A stretch of 64,000 nt of DNA, from contig NZ_QGDO01000001.1 in the NCBI RefSeq assembly GCF_003149185.1, positions 1,488,001-1,552,000 of the forward strand. Direction: 5' to 3'. Source of the DNA: Sediminitomix flava (GTDB lineage Bacteria; Bacteroidota; Bacteroidia; Cytophagales; Flammeovirgaceae). The stretch's first letter is position 1. Each line of letters opens with the position of its first letter. The notes beneath the pieces are model-generated. The model made no database searches. It saw nothing but the letters and a program-made list of their open reading frames with translations, and had not been told where the DNA came from. The translations under genes were made by a program, and so were the position numbers. Shown here piece after piece: positions 9,577 through 19,567 of this stretch.

Positions 9577-9791
9577 CCCAAAACCAAATAATCAAATCTT
9601 AGATTTCTCCACAATTTTTCATCCACATTTTCAGCTTTTTAAAGACTACAAGAATACTTCACGTTCGTAACAATTTAAACATGAAATGTTAACCCATACA
9701 TCGAACTATCTTAACCTTTAAAAGCGTACTTCCCAATCCTTTATAAACAACTATTATTCATTATTTTACATCACTTTTTTTCACTGAAAAA

Positions 9792-11681
9792 ATGAAAAAA
9801 ACCTTTACTTTTCTGTTAGGTTTATGCCTAATGCTAGCTATCGCAAATGTATCATTTGCACAAGTAAGCAATGGAGATTTTGAATCTTGGAGTGGGAATA
9901 CACCATCGGATTGGACAACCATTGATGGTAGTATCAATGTAAGCAGAAATACGTCTATCGTAAAAGAAGGAAGCTCATCTGCAGCTATTTCTGTAAACAC
10001 AACGACACAAAGTAGCACAGACTTCAGACAAACTATTACGGTTACACCAAATACCAACTACACATTCTCTGCTTGGGTGTATCATACGGAAGGGAATGTA
10101 AAAGCTAGATTGTATGTAAATGGTTACCAAAACTATTCAAATAACAATCTGACAAATCAATGGCAACAAATCTCTTTCAACTATACGCCTACAAGTTCAT
10201 CAATTGAAGTAGGACTTCGTTTCTACGATCAAAGTGGATTTGATGGTAGTGAGATTGTTTACATTGATGATTTTCAACCAAACAGTAATCAAAGCGGCGG
10301 TGGCGGTAATCCTGTAAACTGTTCAGATACAGAGGTAACTTTTGATCTCACTACAGACAACTATGGTTCTGAAACTTCTTGGGAATTAAAAAATAGTACT
10401 GGAACTGTTCTCTACCAAGGAGATTCTTACGCTAGCAATAGCAACTACTCTGAAACTTTCTGTTTAGCTGATGGGAATTACTCGTTCACGATCTATGACA
10501 GCTACGGAGATGGTATTTGCTGCAGTCATGGAAATGGGGCTTACAACATCAAAAACGGAAACACAACGCTAGCATCTGGAGGTTCTTTTTCATCTTCTGA
10601 AACCAAAAGTTTTTCAATAGGAAATTCATCTGGTGGAGGAGATAACCCTAGTACTCCTGACCTTTCAGGCTATTACCAAAATGCAAATGGACTTTCGGGT
10701 TACGCCTTAAAAACTGCCCTTCATGGAATTATCAAAAATGGACATTCTAACCAAGGTTATGGCTCACTTTGGACATTTTATAGTAGCCACGAAAAAGATT
10801 TTTATTACGAAAATGATGGTAGTATTTTAGACATCTATTCAGAAAATCCAAACGGCTCTGACCCTTATAATTTCACTCCTTCGTCTGATCAGTGCGGCGG
10901 TTACAGCGGAGAAGGCAGTTGCTACAATAGAGAACATTCTTTCCCAAAAAGTTGGTTTGGCGGTACCGTTGAACCAATGAACTCAGATGTCCATCACATT
11001 TTTCCTTCTGACGGATATGTAAATGGCATCAGAAGTAGCTATCCTTACGGAGAAGTAAGTTCATCAACTTTTACCTCAAATAATGGAAGTAAAAGGGGGA
11101 CTGGACAATCTGGATACAGCGGTACTGTATTCGAACCAATAGATGAATTTAAGGGAGACCTTGCCAGAGCATATTTCTATATGGCTACTCGTTACGAAGA
11201 TGTTATTGACAATTGGGAAAATAATAGCTTCTACGGAAATGCAGTACTAGACGGTAGCGACAACAAGGTTTTTGAAACTTGGGCTTTAAATCTTTTGATC
11301 GATTGGCACAATTCAGATCCTGTAAGTCAGAAAGAAATTGACAGAAACAATAATGCCTACAATTATCAAGGTAACCGAAATCCATTTGTTGATTACCCAG
11401 AATTTGTGAGCTTAATTTGGGGATCGGGTAATTCAAGAAAAAGTAATGTTTCAATTGAAGAACAAACATTTTCTTTCATTTATAGCCAAGAAACACTTCA
11501 AATAAAACTCGGAAGTTCTAAGGTTGCGGACATTCAGATTTATGATCTAACAGGGAGAATGATTTTCCAAAAAACAGTATCTGAAAACACCTCAATTCCT
11601 TTACAATTAAATAAAGGCGAGTTGTATATTTTTAGAAGCTACACAACCAATGGCGTAGATATTCAGAAGTTAATATTCTAG
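9792..11681 (+). CDS. Secreted endonuclease I with carbohydrate-binding-like domain and T9SS sorting domain
   Basis: This 629-residue exported nuclease has, in order: a signal peptide (1-24); a CBM4/9-like jelly roll (about 25-165, 'NGDFESWSG' start); a Gly linker; a Cys-containing 'YDSYGDGICCSHG' domain (about 175-275); an endonuclease I/NucM-type nuclease (about 290-540); and a T9SS type A C-terminal domain (about 555-629, 'VADIQIYDLTGRMIFQKTV'). Nuclease signs are REHSFPKSWF and SDVHHIFPSDGYVNGIRSSY, which carry the family's His residues and metal-binding Asn/Arg. It would degrade extracellular DNA or RNA after export through the T9SS, for nutrition or biofilm breakdown. The gene is monocistronic with a hairpin after it. 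Confidence 0.93.
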   Translation: MKKTFTFLLGLCLMLAIANVSFAQVSNGDFESWSGNTPSDWTTIDGSINVSRNTSIVKEGSSSAAISVNTTTQSSTDFRQTITVTPNTNYTFSAWVYHTEGNVKARLYVNGYQNYSNNNLTNQWQQISFNYTPTSSSIEVGLRFYDQSGFDGSEIVYIDDFQPNSNQSGGGGNPVNCSDTEVTFDLTTDNYGSETSWELKNSTGTVLYQGDSYASNSNYSETFCLADGNYSFTIYDSYGDGICCSHGNGAYNIKNGNTTLASGGSFSSSETKSFSIGNSSGGGDNPSTPDLSGYYQNANGLSGYALKTALHGIIKNGHSNQGYGSLWTFYSSHEKDFYYENDGSILDIYSENPNGSDPYNFTPSSDQCGGYSGEGSCYNREHSFPKSWFGGTVEPMNSDVHHIFPSDGYVNGIRSSYPYGEVSSSTFTSNNGSKRGTGQSGYSGTVFEPIDEFKGDLARAYFYMATRYEDVIDNWENNSFYGNAVLDGSDNKVFETWALNLLIDWHNSDPVSQKEIDRNNNAYNYQGNRNPFVDYPEFVSLIWGSGNSRKSNVSIEEQTFSFIYSQETLQIKLGSSKVADIQIYDLTGRMIFQKTVSENTSIPLQLNKGELYIFRSYTTNGVDIQKLIF

Positions 11682-11707
11682 TGTTGAAAGACACGTTTAA
11701 TCATATG

Positions 11708-11741
11708 AAAGCTAAGGTATCTGAAAAGGTACTTTAGCTTT
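11708..11741 (+). terminator. Probable terminator after the endonuclease gene
   Basis: AAAGCTAAGGTA pairs with TACTTTAGCTTT with one mismatch and is followed by a T-rich tail, 27 bases after the stop codon. Confidence 0.7.
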
Positions 11742-11938
11742 ATATTTTTATATCCTTAACAACTTCCCAACTGGCTTCATTTTTAACAATTTAAAATCCT
11801 TATTTGCCAAATATGAGATAAGAGCAACAGCTATTCACTTCCTTTCAACTTTTTTTAACGCTTTTGGGTCTTAATAGTAGTGTAAAATAGCCTTTATAAA
11901 TTTATATTTGGGTTTTAAAATTGATTAAAACTAGCCAT

Positions 11939-12751
11939 ATGCTTAATAAAAAAATTAGTCTTTATTTAATTTTGGCGCTAAGCCTTGGAATCTTCTCATG
12001 TAACGATGATGACGATGCCTTTGAAACTTTGCCGCCTATTTTATCTTCAGACTTCCAAGACCTAGAGTTAGAAACAAACACATTCTTCATGGATACTGCG
12101 ATGACTGGCAATCAGAGCGGAAATCTATTTACTTCAGAATTTACGACTGGAGAAGTTACGCTAACACATACTTATGAAAATGTTGGAGCGCCTTCAAAAG
12201 CACAACTCAACAATTTCACTTATTCTAACCGTACAGATTTCAGCGAGAATGTAAACACTGATACTACTGGTTTTGGTTACAATGTTTTTGAATATAGCAT
12301 GGTTACTCCAGCCAATACTTCAGAAGCAAATAATTATGGAATTGCATATGTTGATCCTGTTGAGAATAAACTAAGAATCACATTTGACAAAACGGTTAGA
12401 GCTTGGAATGTTCAAGTTTCTAATGTTGGGACTGCTATTCTTGCCATCGAAAATGGTGATAGCAACGCTCGAGCATTTGAAGAAGGTGATTTCTTTGATC
12501 TTGTAATTACAGGTATCTTGAATGATGAGATTGTAGGTGAAAGATCAATTAGACTTGCAGATTATACAGAAGGTATATTTGAGCCTTACAGACAACCATT
12601 AAAATCTTGGGAAAATGTAGACTTGAGTTTACTGAATGAAGTAGATGCTTTAGAGTTTAGTTTTGTTTCTTCTGATTCAACTGCTGAGGGCGTCATTAAC
12701 ACGCCTACTTACTTCGCTTTTGACAATTTGAATATCGTTCAAATCGACTAA
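11939..12751 (+). CDS. DUF4465-like lipoprotein
   Basis: I start the protein at the ATG at 11939 (270 aa). A TTG six codons earlier would only lengthen the signal peptide. The lipoprotein signal ends in 'LSLGIFSC', so a lipidated Cys is likely, followed by an acidic DDDD stretch typical of surface-exposed Bacteroidota lipoproteins. The body matches the DUF4465 pattern as I remember it: 'FTYSNRTDFS', then 'NNYGIAYVD', 'EGDFFDLVITG' and 'RLADYTEG', ending 'TYFAFDNLNI'. The family is often found with surface nutrient systems and has a jelly-roll-like fold; its role is unknown. No SusC/D pair is adjacent. A hairpin at 12787-12828 closes the unit. Confidence 0.8.
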   Translation: MLNKKISLYLILALSLGIFSCNDDDDAFETLPPILSSDFQDLELETNTFFMDTAMTGNQSGNLFTSEFTTGEVTLTHTYENVGAPSKAQLNNFTYSNRTDFSENVNTDTTGFGYNVFEYSMVTPANTSEANNYGIAYVDPVENKLRITFDKTVRAWNVQVSNVGTAILAIENGDSNARAFEEGDFFDLVITGILNDEIVGERSIRLADYTEGIFEPYRQPLKSWENVDLSLLNEVDALEFSFVSSDSTAEGVINTPTYFAFDNLNIVQID

Positions 12752-12786
12752 TCTAATCTCGATACAGAGATTTTAATCATAAATTC

Positions 12787-12828
12787 AAGAAAGCCTATTA
12801 CTTTAGACAAAGTGATAGGCTTTCTTCT
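12787..12828 (+). terminator. Intrinsic terminator after the DUF4465 lipoprotein gene
   Basis: AAGAAAGCCTAT (12787-12798) pairs with ATAGGCTTTCTT (12815-12826), and further pairs extend inward (ACTTT with AAAGT). A T-rich tail follows. Confidence 0.85.
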
Positions 12829-12931
12829 TTAAAACTTATTTGCATTTCTCTATTAACTTGAGTTGCTTTGTGAAAAGTGTCAAATACTTTACATACAGCT
12901 TGATGGCTGTCTTTTTACAAAACTATTACTC

Positions 12932-15445
12932 ATGAGAAAGTACAATTACGAGAAGTATATTGCTATACTTCTGTTTTTTTTACTCACGTCTACCATTTCA
13001 TCAATAGCACAAGAAACCAATTCTAACGTCAATAAAATGACAATGTGGGCCAAAGAATTAAAAGATTCTCCACAACCTAACATTGATGGTAAGCTTGATG
13101 ACGAAGTATGGAAAAGTGCAAATGCAGAAAAAACTGTTCATTTCACTCAACGCTCTCCCGAGAATGGGGCACAATCATCTCTTGAAACGAAAATCAGTCT
13201 TTATTACAATGACGATGCAATCTATGTTGCTGCTTGGCTTTATGACGATGAAGTAGAAAAGATTGGTCGAGAATTAGGAGACAGAGACTCTGGCTTTGGA
13301 GTAAACTCTGATTTCTTTGCCTTATACTTTGACACCTATCAATCTGAAATCAGTGCTGTAAGTTTCGTTGTTTCTGCATCTGGTGTTCAAACTGACCGAA
13401 TACTCATTAACGGAGATAATGACAATAGCTGGAATGCCGTTTGGGAAAGTGGTGTATCCAAAGATGAAAACGGTTGGTATGCCGAATTCAAAATTCCTTA
13501 TGCCGCCTTACGTTTTCCGAAAAAAGAAGTACAAGAATGGGGTGTTAACTTCATGCGTCGTTCTATCCGATTAAATGAATGGTCTTTTTGGAATCATATC
13601 GATAGAGATATTGCAGGTTTTGAAAACCAATTTGGAGTACTTAAAGGTATTAAAAATATCAAACCTCCTTTAAGACTTTCCCTTTCTCCTTACCTAACAG
13701 GTTATGCTCAAAATTTATCAGACGATACAAAATGGAGTAGCCGAGTTACGGGTGGTATGGATTTAAAATGGGGAATCAACGAGAGTTTCACTCTTGATAT
13801 GATGATGATTCCTGATTTTGGACAAGTAAGAGCTGACAATAAAATATTGAACCTCGGTCCTTTTGAAGTAAGATATGATGAAAACAGACAATTCTTTACA
13901 GAAGGTACTGATCTATTTCAGAAAGGAAATATTTTCTACTCAAGAAGAATTGGGCAAAGCTTCGATATCTTAGAAGAAAATACGGTAAGTGATGAAGAGG
14001 AAATTATTGACTCTCCATCTGATGCTCCAATTATAAATGCCGCCAAAATTTCTGGAAGAACAAATGATGGTATTGGTATTGGTTTTCTGAATGCTGTAAC
14101 TAATCAAACTTACGCTACTGTAGAAAACACGACAACAGGTGAAACAAGAGAAATAATAGCTGACCCAGTTACCAATTTTAATGTCTTGGTGGTAGACAAA
14201 TTATTACCAAACAACTCTAATGTCAGTTTCACAAATACCAATGTTTTCAGAGATGGGAAAGGTAGTCGCTCCAATGTTTCGGCAGGTCAACTGTCTCTCA
14301 ATTCAAAGGATAATACTTACTTCTTTAACTCAACAGTAGCCTACAGTCATGTTTCTGATTGGGATGATGAGGAAAACATTAGAGAAGTTACTCCAGGTTT
14401 CAAACTAAATATGGGAGCTGGTAAACAAAGTGGTAAAATCAGATATGGTTTGTGGAGTAATTTGGAATCAGACACCTACAACCCAAATGATTTAGGATTT
14501 CTTCGTAGTCCTAATGAAGTATCTTTTGGTGGCGAATTTGGTTATGTAAACAACAACCCTAAAAGTGACTATTTAAACAGCTTTAGAAGTTGGACTAATA
14601 TCAGTCAATCTTCACTTTATAAACCATTCAAATATCAAAGTACTGAAATCAGCTCTAACTTCAGAGCTAGAAATAAATCATTCTGGACTGTTTTCGGATT
14701 TATGAACTGGGAAGTAGGAGATGGTTATGATTACTTCGGTCCTCAACAAGATATTGAAAAAGGATATTTCTATGTCAGAGAACCTTCGTTTGTAGTCAAT
14801 ACAGGTCTGGAATCTGATAGTAGAAAAACGTTTTATTTTGAAACCAATGCAGGTATGTGGAGAAGACCTTCACGTAACCAAACAGATAATTGGTTCAACC
14901 TAGAACTTAACTTCAGAGTTAATAATCAATTCTCTTTTGTGATTCAGCAAAACCACAGCTGGGCAAGAGATGAAGAGGGTTATGTAGATGAAACTTATAA
15001 TACTGCTGGAGAACTAGAAGATGTGATCTACGGACAAAGAGATATCCGAAATGTCACATCATCTATCAGAGGTAAATATTCTTTTACGCCTACTATGGGA
15101 TTGAATTTCAGAGTTAGACATTATTGGAGTAAAGTAAATTATGAGAAGTATGCCAAACTTGGTACCGATGGTTACCTTTACCCTACCAACTATTCTAACT
15201 TCGATGAGAGTGGAGTAGATCAAAATAACCGAAATTATAGTGCCTTCAATACAGAAGTTACGTTCAACTGGTATTGGGCACCTGGTAGTGTTTTGAGTCT
15301 GATGTGGAAAAACCAATTAGAGTCTGATCAAAGCGTACTTTCAAAGTCTTACTTTGATGAGGTGAATAATATCTTTGATCAATCGCAGGACACGATTTTC
15401 TCCCTAAGAATTCTTTACTTCCTAGACTATGCTTATCTATTTTAG
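12932..15445 (+). CDS. DUF5916 outer-membrane protein with CBM9-like N-terminal domain
   Basis: I choose the ATG at 12932 (837 aa), because it is followed at once by a clean signal peptide ending 'SSIAQ'; the 23 codons upstream are not signal-like. Residues of about 45-230 form a family-9-type carbohydrate-binding fold ('PNIDGKLDDEVW', 'LYYNDDAIYVAAWLYDDE', 'AEFKIPYAALRFP'). The rest is the DUF5916 barrel, with 'DFGQVRADNKILNLGPFEVR' and 'ENRQFFTEG' as landmarks. Members are outer-membrane proteins of Bacteroidota and Gemmatimonadota with unproven function; carbohydrate or peptide binding is a guess. The chain ends 'DYAYLF', with a terminal Phe. It is monocistronic. Confidence 0.88.
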   Translation: MRKYNYEKYIAILLFFLLTSTISSIAQETNSNVNKMTMWAKELKDSPQPNIDGKLDDEVWKSANAEKTVHFTQRSPENGAQSSLETKISLYYNDDAIYVAAWLYDDEVEKIGRELGDRDSGFGVNSDFFALYFDTYQSEISAVSFVVSASGVQTDRILINGDNDNSWNAVWESGVSKDENGWYAEFKIPYAALRFPKKEVQEWGVNFMRRSIRLNEWSFWNHIDRDIAGFENQFGVLKGIKNIKPPLRLSLSPYLTGYAQNLSDDTKWSSRVTGGMDLKWGINESFTLDMMMIPDFGQVRADNKILNLGPFEVRYDENRQFFTEGTDLFQKGNIFYSRRIGQSFDILEENTVSDEEEIIDSPSDAPIINAAKISGRTNDGIGIGFLNAVTNQTYATVENTTTGETREIIADPVTNFNVLVVDKLLPNNSNVSFTNTNVFRDGKGSRSNVSAGQLSLNSKDNTYFFNSTVAYSHVSDWDDEENIREVTPGFKLNMGAGKQSGKIRYGLWSNLESDTYNPNDLGFLRSPNEVSFGGEFGYVNNNPKSDYLNSFRSWTNISQSSLYKPFKYQSTEISSNFRARNKSFWTVFGFMNWEVGDGYDYFGPQQDIEKGYFYVREPSFVVNTGLESDSRKTFYFETNAGMWRRPSRNQTDNWFNLELNFRVNNQFSFVIQQNHSWARDEEGYVDETYNTAGELEDVIYGQRDIRNVTSSIRGKYSFTPTMGLNFRVRHYWSKVNYEKYAKLGTDGYLYPTNYSNFDESGVDQNNRNYSAFNTEVTFNWYWAPGSVLSLMWKNQLESDQSVLSKSYFDEVNNIFDQSQDTIFSLRILYFLDYAYLF

Positions 15446-15466
15446 GGTATAAAATTAGATAAATAT

Positions 15467-15505
15467 AAAAAGGCTTTTCCATCACTTTCATGGAAAAGCC
15501 TTTTT
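15467..15505. terminator. Bidirectional intrinsic terminator
   Basis: AAAAGGCTTTTCCA pairs with TGGAAAAGCCTTTT around a short loop, with A-run and T-run flanks. It sits between convergent genes (the DUF5916 gene on plus, the porin gene on minus). Confidence 0.9.
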
Positions 15506-15516
15506 CATTTCTAGCC

Positions 15517-16737
15517 TTAAAAACCTACTTGAAGTGTCAACCGAGAACGAACTTTCAGTGCATTTTCATCATGTTGAACACCACCACTCACAAATAACTG
15601 AGGGGAAGAGTCGATTCGTTTCTGAAAATATGTATCCCAAACAATCACTGTATTTCCAAGTACTTTATAGCGAAACCAAACAGGAATCGAATGTACATTG
15701 GTTTGTTGTAAATCATCTGAATTGAAAGCGGCTATCGTAGCATCAGATTCAATATAGAAATACCCCAACTCTACACTCCAATCTTTGTCTTCTTTTAATC
15801 GTCCATATCGGACTAAAAAACCTGCACCTACATTTTCTTTATCGGCATAGGCATCTCCTAAAGAAGCATCTTTTTTGGCTGCTAAATTTACCACACCCTC
15901 AGCCACAACTCTCCACTTATTATGTCTCCAATAAAAACTAGCTCCTACAGAGTTGTAGTTACTAAAAAAACTAGTAGAATCTGTTGGAGAAAGACGATTT
16001 GTTTTAAAGTCTGCATCGAGTACTCCGTTCTCAATTCCTACTGCAATTGCATCTGGTTTATTGTAGTAATAATGAAATACACCAAATCGCAATTCACCAT
16101 TTCTTTTAATATCATAATTTATCCCATGCGCATAAAGCGTACTTCCAGATATCTCCTGAGGAAATAAATCCCTCAACTCCACCAACATGAATTGCCCTGC
16201 TATCAACTCCCAGTGTCCAAGCTTAAATACTTCTGCTATTCCCGAAACTTGTACATCACCATCCCAAACCAACTCAGTAGGTCTAAAAATTGGGTTTGAA
16301 TTAGAACCTAATCGAAGTTGAAATTTTTCAAGGTCAAGATTAAAATATACCCGATCCAAAGAAACAGGATCTCTATTAAAGTCATCACTGAACGAACTCC
16401 AACCCGAGGGTGGATATGTAGATTGCCCTGTACTAAAACGGAAACCTGCTGTAAACCATTTTTTAGGATGATACTCTGCTCCAAAACGTAACCTTACACG
16501 CTCTCGGAAACGATGTGTATCATTTTGTGTTTCATCATTTTTCGCAAAGCGCTCATTCAACATATACTCAGCACGCAAACCAACTTCTCCTTGAAAAGTA
16601 AGGTTGTTTGTCACTTCAAACTCCAATACAGGATAGCCCCAAAAAGATGTTGAATCTGAACTCAACTCAATTTGAGCTTTCAAGGCTTGAGAGTATAATA
16701 TTAAAAGGAATAATAAAAGTAGTTTAGGGCTTTTCAT
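15517..16737 (-). CDS. Putative porin (Porin_5-like)
   Basis: This 406-residue protein has a signal peptide (about 1-21, ending 'ALKAQ') and a full-length beta barrel. It reads like the 'putative porin' family (Porin_5): 'RFRERVRLRFGAEY' (about 74-87), 'WFTAGFRFSTGQSTYPPSG', 'LDRVYFNLDLEKFQLRLGSN' and 'PTELVWDGDVQVSG' are its landmarks. It ends 'RLTLQVGF' with a terminal Phe. The ATG lies 6 bases after the tolC-like stop, so it is the last gene of the exporter operon. That placement hints that it works with, or is regulated with, the ABC-HlyD-TolC set, which is unusual because TolC already provides the outer-membrane channel. Confidence 0.82.
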   Translation of the reverse strand: MKSPKLLLLFLLILYSQALKAQIELSSDSTSFWGYPVLEFEVTNNLTFQGEVGLRAEYMLNERFAKNDETQNDTHRFRERVRLRFGAEYHPKKWFTAGFRFSTGQSTYPPSGWSSFSDDFNRDPVSLDRVYFNLDLEKFQLRLGSNSNPIFRPTELVWDGDVQVSGIAEVFKLGHWELIAGQFMLVELRDLFPQEISGSTLYAHGINYDIKRNGELRFGVFHYYYNKPDAIAVGIENGVLDADFKTNRLSPTDSTSFFSNYNSVGASFYWRHNKWRVVAEGVVNLAAKKDASLGDAYADKENVGAGFLVRYGRLKEDKDWSVELGYFYIESDATIAAFNSDDLQQTNVHSIPVWFRYKVLGNTVIVWDTYFQKRIDSSPQLFVSGGVQHDENALKVRSRLTLQVGF

Positions 16738-16743
16738 ATTGGG

Positions 16744-18183
16744 TTATTCTATACCAAAGTACGTGAGCATACCAGCTTTACCATACATATCAACCATTTC
16801 CTTCATCCCTTTCAATGACAATTGTAAAGCTTTAAGCTCTGCATCTATTAGCTTTCCTTCTCTCACATTGACATAAAAAACGGTGCTATTTCCTTGATTG
16901 AATTTCTGGATTTCAGCTTGACGCAAACGTTCATAATTTCCAACCATCTTCATTTGTTGACGATGAAGTGCTCTGTAGTTTTTAAAATTGGTAATGCTCA
17001 ATTCCAAGTCTACCAAAAGCTGTCGATCTAAAAACTGCTTCTTCAATTCAAGTTTATCTATCGCTACCGTATTCAATTTGAGTGCAGCTCTTTCTTTGCG
17101 AAGAAATAATGGCATCGTAAGTTTTACTCCCCAATTGTAATTTTCTTGAAGGCTGTTAAAATACCATGACTCTTGCTCTCCAAATGGGTACATATATTTA
17201 TAAGAAACAGAAAAATAGGGCTTAAACTGCTGCTTCAAGATTTTCCGCTGGAGTTGCTCTTGAGAAAGCATTACCTCATTTTCAAGTAGAAAAGGGTGAT
17301 TCGTTTGTATATAACTCTTTAATTTTTCTAAAACCTCAGGACTTATTTGATCTAAACTTACTTGTTGAGGATATGCTTTTTCTGCTAAAATGATTGGATT
17401 TTCATCTTCATTCCATAAATGCTGAGACATTCTTAATCTTGCATTATGAAGTACAATGGCTGCATTATCTTTATCTATTTCTCTTTGCTGTACAATGATG
17501 CCCGATTCTACAGAATCAATAGCAGCTAATGCTCCTTGATTTATTCTTGCAATAATTGATTGATGTCGGAATAGAGCTAGATCGTAGGCTTTAACTAATA
17601 ATTTATTTGCATTCCAAGCATAGTGCCATTCCACATAATTCTTTGCAACAGTCCAAAGCAGCTTGTTTACCTTTTTAGTTTTCTGCACTTCCGATAAACT
17701 TTGAAGTAAAGTAGCCTCCTTCTGTATCCAACTCCGCTTATCAGCCATTTCTTTTCGCCCTAAAGGGACTTCAATACCAACAAAAGACCAACCACCACCA
17801 TCATTGGTTGTCAACTCAGAATTTAGCTTTGAACCATCATTTTGTTCTAAGCCCATCTTGAATTTCAAACCTTCAAAACCCGAGGGCAATTCTATGTAAG
17901 CTCCAGACTTTTGGTAAAGGGTCTTATCGTTAAATGCTTTTTCGGAAAGTGAAGCCTTTAATTTAGGGTCTAAAAAACCTCGTAGTTTCATGCCTTTCCA
18001 TTTTGCTTTTTCAAGCTCAAGGTTCGCCTGCTTACCTATCGGATGATACTGAACTACCATCTGAAAAACTTCTTCAATAGAAACATGGATATCCTCCTCT
18101 TGTGCAAAGACAGAAGTAAAACCAATTGCTACAAAAAGAAGAGTATAGATAAATCTGTATATCAGTAGCTTTATTCTACTCAT
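16744..18183 (-). CDS. TolC-family outer-membrane efflux protein
   Basis: This 479-residue protein has a signal peptide (about 1-27, ending 'VFAQ') followed by long alpha-helical coiled-coil segments, as in TolC/OEP proteins. It should form the trimeric outer-membrane tunnel for the ABC-HlyD pair upstream. Its ATG overlaps the hlyD-like stop in an ATGA arrangement (4 bp), which indicates translational coupling. TolC-family proteins usually run 420-500 residues, so the length is normal. The substrate is unknown. Confidence 0.85.
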   Translation of the reverse strand: MSRIKLLIYRFIYTLLFVAIGFTSVFAQEEDIHVSIEEVFQMVVQYHPIGKQANLELEKAKWKGMKLRGFLDPKLKASLSEKAFNDKTLYQKSGAYIELPSGFEGLKFKMGLEQNDGSKLNSELTTNDGGGWSFVGIEVPLGRKEMADKRSWIQKEATLLQSLSEVQKTKKVNKLLWTVAKNYVEWHYAWNANKLLVKAYDLALFRHQSIIARINQGALAAIDSVESGIIVQQREIDKDNAAIVLHNARLRMSQHLWNEDENPIILAEKAYPQQVSLDQISPEVLEKLKSYIQTNHPFLLENEVMLSQEQLQRKILKQQFKPYFSVSYKYMYPFGEQESWYFNSLQENYNWGVKLTMPLFLRKERAALKLNTVAIDKLELKKQFLDRQLLVDLELSITNFKNYRALHRQQMKMVGNYERLRQAEIQKFNQGNSTVFYVNVREGKLIDAELKALQLSLKGMKEMVDMYGKAGMLTYFGIE

Positions 18184-19550
18184 CCTTTTTTAGCCATTTT
18201 GGGAGCTTCATCTTTACTTTTCTGCTTAGGTGGGAATCCATTCAACTGTCTCCAGATTTCAAACCATGTAGGCACTTCATCCAACAAAATCCAAGCTTTA
18301 ACCCCTAATCCCATTCGTAGTTCTGAAGGCCAAGCCTCATTCATTTCCAATGGGTCAGGAGTAACCAAGACTCTAAATTTTCCATTTTTCCCTATCACAG
18401 AATCAATTACTTTGATTTCACCACCAAAAGTCCCCACGGCAATATCTGGTCTACCATCAAATTGCATAGCTGGCCAGCCTTCAAACTGTAGGCGTACATG
18501 TCTATTTTTACCGATAAAAGGAACATCTTTCGCATCCACTTCCAATGCTACCGCTAAAGAAGGTTTATCGGGCATAAAAGTTAGTAATGGCGAACCTAAT
18601 TTGACTGTCTCACCTACCCCACTCTTTTTAGCATTGATGATATACCCATTTTGAGGAGCACGTACATTCTTGTATTCTGCCCGAATTTTCAAATTGGAAA
18701 GCTCATTTCTCAACTTAATCAATGAACCTTCAGCTTCGGCCATTTCAGCAATAGCAGCAGTTTGCTCAGACTCAATCTTTGCAATTTTATCCAAAACACT
18801 AACTTGAATTGCATTATTCTCCAAGCCTAATATTTTCCTTTCATTCCTAGAGACATCCAGCTTTTTCTGCTGAACCAAAATCTTAGCTTCTGCCTTCATT
18901 CTTTTACTTTTGCTAGCCTCTAAATAGGTCAATGGAACGAGCCCACTGTCATAAAGAATTTGGTTAGAATAATATTGGCGTTCGGCATTTTCGAAGTCTA
19001 CAATTCCTGCCATCCAAGCAAGACTATCACTTTCGACCTTAAAGGTTTGCTGAAGAATTTTATTTTCGTTTTGACGTAGCTTAAGAGCCAGTCCATTTCT
19101 GAGCAATTGAATTTGTTGATTATAAATATCTATTTTCTTCTTTTTGGCTTTAATAGCATCTTCCTTTGCCCCTATGACTTCTTCCTTTCTTTGGATTAAC
19201 TTTGGATCAAAGAACTTATCCTTGATTTCACTAACCACCACTAAGACTTCACCTTCTTCGACATAAGAACCTTCTTGAACCAACCATTTGTCAACCCTTC
19301 CATCTATTGGAGACGGAATAATCTGAGGTCGATCTTGAGGAGACAATGCCGTAAGCTCTCCCATAGCTCTAATATTTTGTTGCCAAGGAAGAAATAACAC
19401 AATAAAAGCCAATATACACACCCCCATTAGCCAATAAGAAAGTAGCTTAATAGAAGCAGGAGAGTACAAGGTTTTGAGTGAAAGATACTGCTTATTTATT
19501 GCCTCCTTTTCTCTTCGTTCCAAAGGAGATTCTGGAGATAATTCTAACAT
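18180..19550 (-). CDS. HlyD-family membrane fusion protein
   Basis: This 456-residue adaptor has a short cytoplasmic N-terminus, one transmembrane helix (about 37-58, 'LMGVCILAFIVLFLPW'), a biotinyl-lipoyl-like half ('PSPIDGRVDKWLVQEGSYVE', about 83-102), a long coiled coil (about 125-285), the second lipoyl half ('VRAPQNGYIINAKKSGVGE') and a beta-barrel domain. It would bridge the inner-membrane ABC protein and TolC. It lies 17 bases after the ABC gene and overlaps the tolC-like gene by 4 bases. The absence of a cleavable signal peptide fits type I secretion adaptors more than RND adaptors. Confidence 0.9.
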   Translation of the reverse strand: MLELSPESPLERREKEAINKQYLSLKTLYSPASIKLLSYWLMGVCILAFIVLFLPWQQNIRAMGELTALSPQDRPQIIPSPIDGRVDKWLVQEGSYVEEGEVLVVVSEIKDKFFDPKLIQRKEEVIGAKEDAIKAKKKKIDIYNQQIQLLRNGLALKLRQNENKILQQTFKVESDSLAWMAGIVDFENAERQYYSNQILYDSGLVPLTYLEASKSKRMKAEAKILVQQKKLDVSRNERKILGLENNAIQVSVLDKIAKIESEQTAAIAEMAEAEGSLIKLRNELSNLKIRAEYKNVRAPQNGYIINAKKSGVGETVKLGSPLLTFMPDKPSLAVALEVDAKDVPFIGKNRHVRLQFEGWPAMQFDGRPDIAVGTFGGEIKVIDSVIGKNGKFRVLVTPDPLEMNEAWPSELRMGLGVKAWILLDEVPTWFEIWRQLNGFPPKQKSKDEAPKMAKKG

Positions 19551-19567
19551 GAAATTATAGTAAAGAG

